From Serilophus lunatus (taxonomy: Eukaryota > Chordata > Aves > Passeriformes > Eurylaimidae): a DNA stretch of 64,000 nucleotides. Positions 37,013 to 48,150 of the stretch are shown piece by piece. Within the stretch, counting starts at the first letter, position 1. The number at the start of each line of letters is the position of its first letter. Location of the stretch: contig VXBA01005476.1 of NCBI GenBank assembly GCA_013399895.1, forward strand, positions 1,196,198-1,260,197, in the 5' to 3' direction. A program made the translations under genes and the position numbers. The notes under the pieces are model-generated. The model was not told the DNA's origin and ran no database searches. It was given only the letters and a program-made list of their open reading frames with translations.

Positions 37013-40000
37013 GCCCTGCTACTGTTATGTCTAATTTATTCTGGGAACTTGTTTGAGGACCTACCAAACATGGGGGGGAAGGGTGATTTGAAACACAATC
37101 CAAAATATAATCGGCTCTGGAAGCTTTTAAAGAGACTCCTTTAAGGCTGTGCCAAACCTTAAAGAAGGAAAATACTTCCACTAAATCCCTCCCACTATGA
37201 ATGGGATCCTGTATGTCTGAGGCTTTTTATTGGCTGGGTGGTTTTGGGTTGTTGGTTGGTTGTTTTTTTAATATCAAAGATGTTACTCTTTCAAATAGGG
37301 TCTGAGCTTTGTGGCTTTTCAGCAGGCAGTGAATTCTTGCTCCTCAGGCATGCAGTGATCTGACACAGCCCTCCCCCACGTTGGGTCGGGTTCTCATGCT
37401 AAGATCTGGCTCCTGGAGCTTGGGCTGTTGTTTTTTTCTGGAAGCTGTTTTTCCTCCTCTTCACCCTTTAAAAGCAAAACTAAACAAAACTAAGCCCTTA
37501 AAAAAAAGCTTCACAAGGCCCAGAAACCCAGCCTGACCTCTCTACTCCTGAAATATTCCCACTCTCTGGAGGGAGGGGCTGGCACTGCCCATGCAACCTC
37601 CACCAGCTCCTCTGCATCCAGCCAGCACCAGGGGGTGAGGCAGGAGAAGGCCCCATCATTGGGCAGAGGATGTGCACAAGACACCATAGTTGTACTCAAG
37701 ACCACACAATCAATAGCATTATGAGCAATGTGTGAGCATGGCCAGGTTGCCTCTTGTCTCCCCACGGATGAACCCTGTTTGGTCTTGCTCTAGGTCTCAA
37801 ACTCACCCAACTCAAGCTGTCCCTCTGTCATGACTCCCTTGTGTGCCTTCTGACAGAACTGAACCAGGCTTTAAATGGGGACATTACCTACCCCAGTACT
37901 AAACCCATTCCCTGCATTGGCAGACAGCAAGGATGACTGTAGGGTTATCTATTTAATTATTTTGATGGAAGAGTATCTCAGGGAGTGATGGAAACACTGT
38001 TATGTTTTTATCAAGACCTGGAGGTCCTGCTGCCCTGTAGCTTTTTCCTTCCAGCTACGTGTACCTCCAGGCCTGGAAATGTATACCACTGTAGTTTCTA
38101 TCCTATAAGGAATAGTATTGCTTCAGCCCTTCAGCCCCACAGCCTGTGCAGTACTTAATCGTGGCAGTTTATTCTTTCAGATGCCACATTTAGCTTCTGC
38201 TTCTTTGTCCATATCTCAGTCTCTGCTCCTCCAGACCACCCTGTGCTGAGAGGTAAAAGAGGAAAACTCAGCAGCAGGGGAAAGCAGCACTCTAGGAGCA
38301 GAAATCTCCTTTCTGAGCTCAAAAGGCCTAGGGGAAAGGCTGCAGGGAAAATGATTGGATTTTTGGTTGGAGTGAACCCCATTTTGTCTCAATCAAGGCA
38401 TACACTGGCGCCAAAGAAGGGCCCTTTCTCCTTTGACTGGGAGATCAGGGACCTCAAGGCATCCTGCCCACAACAGCCTCATTCTTTGCATGCCATGAGG
38501 AACTTCTCCTCTGCATTTCAACTTCTTCTCTAGTGCAATCTCATCCAAAACTGGTAAGGCCCATCCTTGCACCAGGAACTCTTCTTATTCAGGCCGGAAG
38601 GCCAGACAGGAACTTTGGCAACCTGACAGTGCTTGCAATTTAATTAACATGCTTCTCATAGGTGACAGCTGCAGTCGAAACATTTTATTGCTCCTCCTCC
38701 TCCTTCCCCCCGATGAGCATGTGCTCTTGGACTGCCCCGGCAGCTACATGCAAATGGCTGCAGCAGAAGGAAGCGGCTCCAGCCAGACCTTTCCTATCTG
38801 GATGCTGGGAGCAGAACCTTCTGCCTGCCCAGGTCATGGAGTGGGCCAGGTTGCTGTGTGTCCTCAGCCAGGTTTTGTGCCATGTGCCAGGCTGACCACT
38901 GCCTCCCTGTTTTCTGCTTGTCCACTCTTAAAACAGTTGGCTATTTGGGGCTGCAAAGCATCTTGGAGACCCCACAAGAAATACTCCCCCTCAGTTTTGA
39001 TTTCCTGTTTACAATGACATTTTGAGATGTGCTTCCAAGCCAGTGTTTAATCCTTTTACTCTGTCACATTCATTTTGAATCATTCTAGCTTAAGTGTTAT
39101 GAGTACCAAGACAAATATTTTTTATGAGTCTCAAACCACAAGTATCTTTATTGACCTTATTTTTAATTTCATCACAAATAATCCCAAGTTTAGCTTGACA
39201 GGATCCATCTTCCACAAACCACCTGACTAAGAACCAGCCTCATGAAAGCAGCTATTTAATGACATTTCGAGGCAGCTCCGAAAGGAATAGGTTTAGACCT
39301 CTGACCCTACAGTAAAAAACGGCACATAACCCACCCTGGGAAAGCAACACTGTTCTGTAAGAAAACTGTGTTCATCCAGCTTTACTTTCCTTATGCATTA
39401 GGTTTCAGTTACTGCCAAAACATGACTGGTATTTCCCAAATACAGGCAAATAGTATTTATTAAAGGAAATTGGAGTACCCTCCCTGAACAGCCAGAGGGT
39501 CCCAAGTCTAGAGCACAACCTGAGAGAAATCCAGAGCATGAGAAATCCACTGCAGATTCCAAGCATTGCCACATCCATCTGTGGGGTTTATGGCTTTTTG
39601 CAGATCAAGACAAGTCCAATGCAAAGTGAATGGTTAATTCTCTATGCACAGGAGCACTGTGGCATTTTCTGTAAGGGCAACCTGCAGCAGAATACTCAAT
39701 GTGGTTTTCTTCCCCATTTGACTAGCATGATCCAGCAGAATGAGTTTTTTGAATCTGTGAAGAAACCCAACTTAAACATTGTAAATTGAAGGGAAGAAAA
39801 AGAAGCCAATGTCACATCAGGCTTTTTGTGCCTAACCTCATCATATAGAGATGTGCAATTATGGAATTTCCTGAAATACATTTTTGCTAGAAAGAGAAGT
39901 GGATATGCGTTGCAGGGGTCAGGAGTCTTTTGAAAGGATATAGGATCATAATCAAATGACCCAGGGATTGGGGAAAGAAACCCACTGTCCAGCTTCAGGT

Positions 40001-40394
40001 GGCAATTGAAGTCTGAGTTCTCAAATAGATATGATGAAGAAGGTATCCACATGCATCATGTGCCACCATGGGTGTTTTAAGCACTGATTATACCTTGAAG
40101 TAGATTGGTGTTACTGGCATGAACCCTCTTATTCATTCCCAGAAAACAAAATACGTTCTTTTACAGCAGTGTGTTTTAATTTAAATTTCTCTGTCCTTCT
40201 CCTACAATGTCAACACTTCTGGTCAACTGCTCATTATCATTGAGAGAGAACTGGAACCCCTTCCAGTGCAAGCATCCTGGGACAGGCAGGGTGTCCTCAG
40301 CCTTCATTGCATTCCAGTGTGCTCAATGTGCTCACTCACACTGCTTGTGACCTTTTCAAGGGTGGTTTTGTTTTTTTTTTTTGTCCCGGTCCTC
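37013..40394. other. Non-coding sequence, nothing recognised
   Basis: Contains GGTT-type low-complexity DNA at 37236-37269 and a poly-T run at 40371-40382. Open frames at 38649-39017 (plus) and 39696-40052 (minus) have no recognisable features. Confidence 0.5.
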
Positions 40395-40485
40395 ATGAAC
40401 CCTAATTATGCATCCAAGGTCGTTATCAGTGATGTCAATTATACAATGGCTGAGCAGCTGCTCCCCCTGTTGCTGGCCTAATAGT
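40395..40485. promoter_or_regulatory. Small candidate regulatory element
   Basis: CCTAATTATGCATCC (homeodomain plus octamer-like core) is followed by AAGGTCGTTATCAGTGATG, TCAATTATACAATGGC and GAGCAGCTGCTC, the last containing an E-box CAGCTG inside a 12-bp palindrome. This density of developmental factor motifs in about 90 bp is suggestive only. Confidence 0.3.
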
Positions 40486-43275
40486 GCCATGTTGAAGGAG
40501 ACAGCAGAATTTCTTGTGCCATTTAAAATTTGCTATATCATGAGTTTCCTTTCAATTGCAAAAGCAGAAAAACAGCTTGAGTACTTTTCCTCCTACATCT
40601 TTACTTCAAGCTGCTTTTACAGTCCTCAGTACATCTTTCAGCATCTTCTGTCTTAAATACATATCCAAAGGGGAATAAAGAGGAATTTAAAAAGACCAAT
40701 TTTTCCCAGATGGTACCCAAAGTCATCTGTAAACACAATGATAGGAACTGCTTTAAAATGTATTCTATTAGAGATTTTTGGCTGTGGGAGTATAGGTCAA
40801 GTGGCTATTCACGTGTTACAAAGTGCTGTATTCACTACTAAAATACAACTATTTCAAGGTGAGAACTCAGGCAGCTCATGGTGTAGAGCAGCAACAGAGT
40901 TGGCATACAGGAAGCAGAGCAGCATTTAGCATGCAACTGAAATGAAAAGGGGCTGCCTTTCTTCACCTTCATATACTTTATAACAGTTTAGAAAATGAGA
41001 AGGAGGTAGCCCCAACAAGCTATCAGTTATCAGTGATTTCCTCTTCTGTGCGTGGGGTGAGGCGTGTGGTGTGCCACATCCCACCATGTAGGAAGTGTTA
41101 ACAAGAACTTACTTTTTCATCGCAGGCATATGGCTAGCAAATATCAAAAGAGACCTAACTCTTCCCCTTTCACATATATTACATATTTTTTCCTTCTTCA
41201 TCTCAGATGAAAGAAGATAGCTTACTTCACATGGAGTGACGTCCTCTATGACTTCCCTTGCAAGGTCACAAACATCAGCACCATTGGGAAATACCCATTT
41301 GCTAAATCTAAAGTTTGGCTTTAGAAGAAATCCATTTCAGTGCCTCTTTTATGTAAAGCAATGTTAACATGGCTTATATAGAGGAACACAGCTGTCTTTC
41401 AGTTTGCACATCAGCTGTTCATAAATGGATTTCTCCTTTACTGAGGAGCTACTGGCCTCCTCGCCTGCTCACCTCCTTACTTCTCATTCCAAATTTCTAC
41501 CTTGCCAACTCCTATTAGAGCCTCAGAGTCAAGCTAGACTCTTCCTTACTATTAGTCCCAACAAGGAAAACGAATTGGCCAATTTATTGTCTTGTTGATG
41601 CTTACACAATCCTATCTCTGTCCCTGTGTTTGCTGAGCCTCCTCTTATTGCACTAACGAGGTTAGAAAGCAAATTAAAAAGCCCTTGCCATTGTCAGTGC
41701 AGCCAGCAGCTATGACTCAGAACGCACAGAGGCAGATCTGGTGAGTAAGATGGAGCTTTTTCTCCCCACACCCCTTTTCTGTTTTTGGTTTGTGTTTTTG
41801 TTTTTTTTTTTTTTGTCTCCTTAGAAAATAGAAAAACTTCAAAGAATTTCACTCTTTCTCAAAATTGCTGTATGATTAAGGATTTCTGCTGTAACCACCT
41901 TTTCAAATAACTCCAGTGTGATACATGAGGTTTTCCAGTTTCAGATGGTCTGAGAAGCTCCAGAATGTGAAACATCTCCTGATGCCCTAAGAGTTTGCAC
42001 ATCTGGGCTTTAACCATGCAAGATCCAGAATTCTCAGTGTCTTCAAACTATGAGAACTTCCTGCTTGAGCCAGGAGGATGCTGTCAAAACAGACTTCTTT
42101 ACTAAGTGACTCAGTGCTGCTTTCAGTCCTTGCCAGAAGCCAAGTACAGAGACATGAGGAAAACAAACAGAAGTTAGTGAAGCATTTCAGAGTTTTCAGA
42201 AAAGTTTGGTTCAGCTTTAATTCCAGTAAAGCTCAGAGAAAGATGAAGCAGAAAAATATTTTCTAACCAAATTCCTCATGCAAAGACTCTTAGTAGACAA
42301 GCATGTGTAAATTTTACAACAGTTTTGCATTCCTGGTCAGGACCTACAAGGTTCCATGTCTGGAAAATGTACATAGAGAACACGTGGAAAAATGCCCTAA
42401 AGATACCAGCTCAAGTTTTGCCCTTAGCTCTATTCCCACAGCCAACAGACTTCCCTGGAATTGCATGTGTTTCAGAGCAGAATTCAGCCTTTTTTTTTCT
42501 CTGTTGTTTTTGAAGCGGTATAATCACTTTATGGAAGAGCCTGGCAGACACCAAAGGCTGAACGCACACAAACATGCTTGCTGGGAACTCTCCCCCAGGA
42601 ATGCTCAGCTTGGATCTGGCTAGCTTTTCATATAATTCAAACAGTAGAATACCAGTTTTTGAAAACAGAATAGTCCAAATATATTTAAGTGTGAAAAACA
42701 AATCTGTATCTGCCTAAAGTTAGAGAAAAAGAATTAAACCCCAGATATGCTCAAAAACACTTCCATGCCAAAGCCTGTCTTGGATCTGTATTCACACACT
42801 CCTTTGTGAATTGTTTGGGATTAACATCAGTTTGGCACTGGGGTAAAGGAACCATCAGATACATCATCAGTTTCTTCCCCCTTGCCTCTCCTCAGGAAAA
42901 GTACCATAGCTCAAAGTAAGACAGCAAAGCAAAAACAGTCATGCCCCCCTCTCTCCCCAAACTTGTGATATTGCCACAATGGAAAATAGTACAACAAATA
43001 TGTTGATATGCCACGTAAAAAATTAATGTAACTTAATCTGGGCCCAAGAACACTGAAATATCCTCTTCATGACACCATAATTCCTCACATCACTGAACAG
43101 CAGAGGGAAGTTCAAGTCCCTGAGAGTATTGCTATGATGATATTATTTTAACTTTAACCTTTTAAAATTTCTTCTAAATGTAACTGCCTACCTCATGGGG
43201 TTTATGACACTGTGATTTGCAATAATTCAGCCATTTTATTTATTTTTAAATATGCATTTTATATACACATATACG
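40486..43275. other. Non-coding sequence, nothing recognised
   Basis: No gene is recognised. There is a poly-T run at 41801-41814 followed by GTCTCCTTAG, a cryptic acceptor-like site. Plus-strand frames at 42078-42266 and 42303-42623 are overlapped by others and unrecognisable. Confidence 0.5.
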
Positions 43276-43327
43276 CACAAACTGAAATCCATCTTAATGG
43301 GCACAAACAGAAATTCATCTTAATGAG
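43276..43327. repeat. 26-bp tandem duplication
   Basis: Two adjacent 26-bp units (43276-43301 and 43302-43327) differ at three positions. Each starts CACAAAC and ends CATCTTAATG plus two purines. No third copy is present. This is a local duplication of unique DNA. Confidence 0.9.
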
Positions 43328-44139
43328 AATTCCTTAGTCTTTAAAATTACCAGGAAAGCTACACAACCATGCATGGAGCTCCAGCCTATAAACCCAGGAG
43401 GAAAACAGGCTCTGCTGCTGGACACAGCTCTAGTGCTGAGAGCCACAGCCAATGCCAGGGGCTGGACATGGGCTCAACCCACCTCCCATCAAGTTGCCAA
43501 CACCGTAACATCCTTTGGCACCCACAGCTGCAGAAGAAGGGTGGCCATTGCTCCTCCACAGATTTATTTTGATCAATAGCCTATCTGCAGGCTGACTAAT
43601 CCTAACAGACGGCAACCACTGATAATGTACCTTAATAGCAAGCTGATGTGTTGAAACAGTACAGCAGATCTCATTTGTTATTTTCTTCCGGCTTTGCAGG
43701 TATTCAGAGCTAAAGAAGCACTTATTTTCCCCTCATAATTTAAAAATTTAAAGTGTCTTATTAATCGAACTGGTTAATGAAGCAGCTTGCAAGTCCTCTG
43801 AAAAATTCACATGGCATGCAAAGTCCAAGGGTTACAAATTCAGAGAAATCACTAGACTATCTTCCTTACACAGGACAAAAGGAGTTAACTCTGGCTTTTT
43901 AGACAAAAGAAAGCCTCTGATTCATCACTGCACCAACTGACTAGCATAGTAAAACCAATTTAGGCATTTTCTAACTGACTACAGAACCCAAACCAAACAA
44001 CAACAAAATTAGACCAAAGACCTGTGCTTCAAGGGGGGATTCTGACCCAGGCATAAATCATCAACTGCAGGTTCTTTAGCTGGTGTTTGTAAGGTCACAC
44101 TCCCCTCATCAAACTCACTGGAGATCCAGAAGACAACTT
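43328..44139. other. Non-coding sequence, partly AT-rich
   Basis: No gene is recognised. At 43675-43700 an acceptor-like TTTTCTTCCGGCTTTGCAG occurs without a following exon signal. The stretch 43740-43830 (TTATTAATCGAACTGGTTAATG) has a regulatory texture similar to the block that follows. Confidence 0.45.
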
Positions 44140-44720
44140 CAATGCGTTCTCCCAATTAAATAGTTCATTTGAATCTAATACGACGTTTATTGACTCCTGG
44201 GCCTGTATTGATTCTGAATAGGCTACAGCTAAGGTTTAGTAAATGCCTTGGAGATAAATCAGCATGCAGGTAATAAACTGCAGATCACATAAGCAAACAT
44301 TACTTAATTATATTCCTATTAATATATTGAGTCTGTAATGAATTTTTGAGCCATTTAATTATCAATTTGACAAGATAATCTAGGGGTAGTTAATGATGGA
44401 CCAGTAAATTGTTAAAAAACACAGACCCTTAATAAGTCTCCTAACTGACACTGAATTAACTTGCTTTAGCTGTCTGGTTAAATAGACAGCAGTTAATTAC
44501 AGAGTGCTTAAACAGTCTCACAATTTTAATATATGACCCTCTTTGCTGTGCAGTTACCATAAAGCAGGAGACAAGGGGATTTTCTCCATATATTTCCTTC
44601 TGATGGCTGAATTAGTTGCTGTCGTAACCACTTTTGTCTTCAGTAAGATTCAGCAGTTAGACCTTTATTATTTACAAATACAATGGACCATTCCCTCTCT
44701 TTAGTGATCGGAAATCATTG
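44140..44720. promoter_or_regulatory. Candidate enhancer rich in homeodomain sites
   Basis: About 580 bp of AT-rich unique DNA contains three exact TAATTA cores (44305-44310, 44356-44361, 44494-44499) and many further ATTA/TAAT strings. There are GATAA motifs, and retained CpGs as in CTAATACGACG and TGTCGTAACC. No open frame of note crosses it, although the surrounding DNA is full of chance frames. The composition and motif clustering fit a vertebrate developmental enhancer or ultraconserved-like block. Its target gene cannot be told from the window. Confidence 0.45.
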
Positions 44721-47700
44721 TGTGTTTTAGTCCCTGCAGGATTAACAACAAAAATGGAATTTCTCACTTGTAGGAGTGGTATCAGTTTGGAAATGGAAGC
44801 AATTGCAGTGGTCCCCGGACAGGCAGAGGCACCAGCTAGACACCCTGGCTAGCCATGGATGGCTGAATACTGCTGTCCACATATTCACATATATCCAAGC
44901 AATGCTTAATCCAGTGCCAAACTGCAGCTCCTTATTTGGATAAAATCTGACACTTCACTGCAACAACGAGTTCAGCACTGACTCATGCAAAGATGATCAC
45001 TTGCCATAGTGTTTTGGGCACATAAATAAAAAAGGCAAGGGAGCCAGCCAAGGCAGCACCAGAGACAAGCATTCAGTTCATCCCAGAGGTTAACAAATAG
45101 GGGTAACAAATATTCATAGTTGTGACACCTTCTCTAGGAGTAGCCTCAAGCTACACTGAGGAAATGCAGCTTCCTTGAGCTGAGGAAGCGGTGGCACTAG
45201 TTGGTTTGAAATGTAAAACACTGCTGATAATCCCTGGTTGTGCATGAATAAAACATTGTAGATCTTTAATCAACTGGAGAAAACACGTGTCCTTTAAGGA
45301 AAAGACATTCCAGAAAGCAGAAGCAGTGTTGTTTGGCTCCAGGAGTTCAGAGGCACCAGCCATCAGTCTCTCCTATCATTAGCTTCAAGAGAAGTTTTCA
45401 AGTGCTGGTTCTTTTAATTTATTTATTTTGGGGAGCCTTTAAGAATCAAGCCTTTTTCCACAGTAATTACGCAGTCTAAAAGATCTTTCTCCAAAAATAA
45501 ATAAAAACATTCATGCAATAACACAAATGCAGGAAGAAGGGCTTAAAAAAACCCACCAAATGTTATGCTACTGGAAAATTTGAGCGGAAACCCCAGGGAC
45601 CCTTCCTCAGCAAGACATTTGCATGACAGTGCAGTGACACCAGCAACATCATTCTGCTCCTAAAGCCCTTAGCATCTGTGGTAGTGTAAAGTATCAGGGT
45701 TATTGAACAGTCCTTCCATCACAGCCTCCTGAAGGTACGAAGTCAGAGGGCACAACCCTCAGTCTGGAAACGATGAAGTCCTTCTGAAATCTGTGTCTCT
45801 AGCTGCTTTATTTAAGTCATGTAATGTTTTTCAGAGCTAGGCCAAGCAAGACTGGATGGGGTTTTTGGAAGGCAGATTCCTAAGGCATCATTTTCCAGCT
45901 TCACCCAAGTGAGAAGAAAAGGTTTCTGCCGTCTCTGGTTTGCCAGCTGGGCCAAGGGCAGCTTGGACTGGACACCTGAGGAATCTCTGTTGGCTGCTGA
46001 CACCTCAATATTCAGCTTGAGCAGAGCTACTTAAGTGGTCCTGCAGGCCTATTCTGCCCAAGAAAGGCATGAAAAGCCATAAGTTATCCTTGCCACTTCC
46101 AAAGCATTGCATGCTACAGGTTTGTCAGGAACACAGAGAGGTAAAGGACCAGGTCTTGCCCTCTCGACCCGCTCCCCCAGACAGCACTGATTTCTCATCC
46201 ACTGAGCAGCGACATCCCTTCAAGAGGTACCTGGGCAAATCACCTTAAGATCAACATCTGTACTATGTCTCCTCACAGAGAGCAGTAGTTGAGGCTGGAA
46301 GGAATTCAGAGCCCTTCAGCTTGTGATGGGTTTGGGACTATGGCTAATTCACAGATCATTCCCTCAGGGCAAAAAGGGGAAGCGCAGCTGAATTTAACCC
46401 CATGCTTATTCAAAGAGAAGGCACCATTTTTCCTGTGCTGACAGCAAGCCAGCGAGGTCGCTGAAAGGCTGTGCTGTGCAGGATACTTGCTCGTGCCCTG
46501 TTGTTTTGGGCATGCCATTAGAGAAACTATTTTGCCAGAGGTGTTGTCAAATTTACCATCAGCTCTGCCTGTGCAACTCAGCACACGCATCACCAACATG
46601 TGGTGATTCTCGAAAGCCACTTTTGGTCCCAGCACCCCTTGAGATGTCTAGAAAAAGGTTTTCACTGCATGCCACGAAGCACAGGTACAGCCTGCAGTGT
46701 TTTTGGACTGGTGATGGAGTGGTTGGTCATGGCATGTAGCCATGCTGTGGGCTGAGAGATAGGATCACAGCGGTGGTCCTCAGGTTCCTTGGTCAGTGCT
46801 GCTGTGGTCCAGGATTAACCAAAAATTGATATCCTGCTCTCCAAGACCTTTCTTCCTCTGACCTATCTCAGTAGGCCCCTTCTCTATGATTTCTGCTCAG
46901 AAGGGGCAAGACTGTCCCATTGCCCCAGGACAGGCGGTTGCCATGCCCCGTTAGGGCTGTACGTAGGGGTTGTGGGTGCCACCAGCTCTTCACCTCCCCT
47001 CCCCAGCACGGACAATTGTTCTAGCCTCTGCACATCCCTCCTCCTCTTCCACGGATGGTTGCCGGGGTTTCTCTTTGGCTGCTGCTTTTGGGCCCAGCTG
47101 CAGGAGGGCTCTGCTCCAACACAGGCTCAGCTGGGCTAGCACAATGGGAAAACAAAGCCCGCTCGCTGGGGATCTAAGCCTTTTCAGCCCTGTTTCCTTT
47201 CCCGATGTTTTTATTTCCTCCAAGTGAATTGTTGCTGAATGGAGGACAGTGTGGCTGTGACTGCTGCCATAGGCATAGGGACCTGGATGTCACTACCTGC
47301 TTCTTCATCTGGGTCAGTGATTTCAAAGGGGCCTTCACTCAGCTCCTCCCTTAGAGATAACATTTCTTCTAAACAGGCTTATCCAGGCAATTAGTAGAGA
47401 CCTGGGATCACTCTACCTTAGAAACAACTGGTCCCAGCAGAGGTGCTTGACTTCCCGGAGCAAGTGCAGGTGAGGCAGAGCCTTGCGGGGGCTGGTTGAT
47501 CTTTAGCGTTTGCTCTGCAGATTTCAAGGCACCCAGCAAACCCAAGGATGCATCTGGGAAAGCTGGGAGGAACTGCGGTTAGTTGTGCTTTGGCTAGTAC
47601 AGCATGGGGTGGGAAAGAGGAGAAGAGTGGCTTAATTTACAGCATGGCTTTACTGCCAATGCCTGTGACAGCAAGGGACCAGGGGAATGTTCCGCGTTGC

Positions 47701-47924
47701 AGAAAGGGAGCTGCGTCCGTTTAAAAATCTTTTGCCAGGTGAAAAAGTTATCCTTGCTGGGCAAGGCAGAAGGTGTTAATCTGTGCATTTGCTGTGGGGA
47801 AGGAACTAATATTCCCTGATCTTACAGGAACTTTTAAAACAAAGCCAAGTGAACCACGTATGTAGTATTTCCCAGTGGTGGGTTTCTTAGTAACCGATAC
47901 CTCCCCAGGGACACACAGACCAAG
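44721..47924. other. Non-coding sequence; GC rises toward the right
   Basis: No gene is recognised. A weak CR1-tail-like string (AGTTGAGGCTGGAAGGAATT) lies near 46288-46308 on the reversed orientation but is too short to call. The segment 46900-47180 is GC-rich and yields overlapping frames on both strands, which I attribute to composition. Confidence 0.45.
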
Positions 47925-48150
47925 CCTGTCCTCAGGAGAGCCGCAATTCCTCAAAACGCTGCGCCCCCCACCCCGGCCCGGGGCTGTGCCCGCGCCGAGC
48001 CCCCCGGGCCGCACCAGCGCGGTCTCGCCGGCAGAGGGCACTGGGGGAGCGGGATTCCTTGGCTGCTCCCGGGGACACGGCGCGCTCCCGGGAGGCGGCT
48101 CATTCCCACCTTGGCTGACGGGGCTCACCTGGAGAGATCGAGCTTCCGAA
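47925..48150 (-). promoter_or_regulatory. CpG island, candidate promoter
   Basis: There are about 22 CpGs in 180 bp (47941-48120), the densest CpG cluster of the window. A consensus minus-strand donor, CTCCAG|GTGAG, has its intron starting at 48128, so the exon would lie to the right and the island would fall at the start of its intron. CpGs continue sparsely to about 48290, which would suit a start site there. Open frames over the island on both strands (47748-48158 minus, 47875-48180 plus) are proline/glycine/arginine-rich composition frames and I do not claim them as coding. Confidence 0.5.

Noticed and set aside
46288..46308. CR1-tail-like string AGTTGAGGCTGGAAGGAATT
   Set aside because: Only about 20 bases resemble the CR1 terminus and no other CR1 segment follows; too short to separate from chance.
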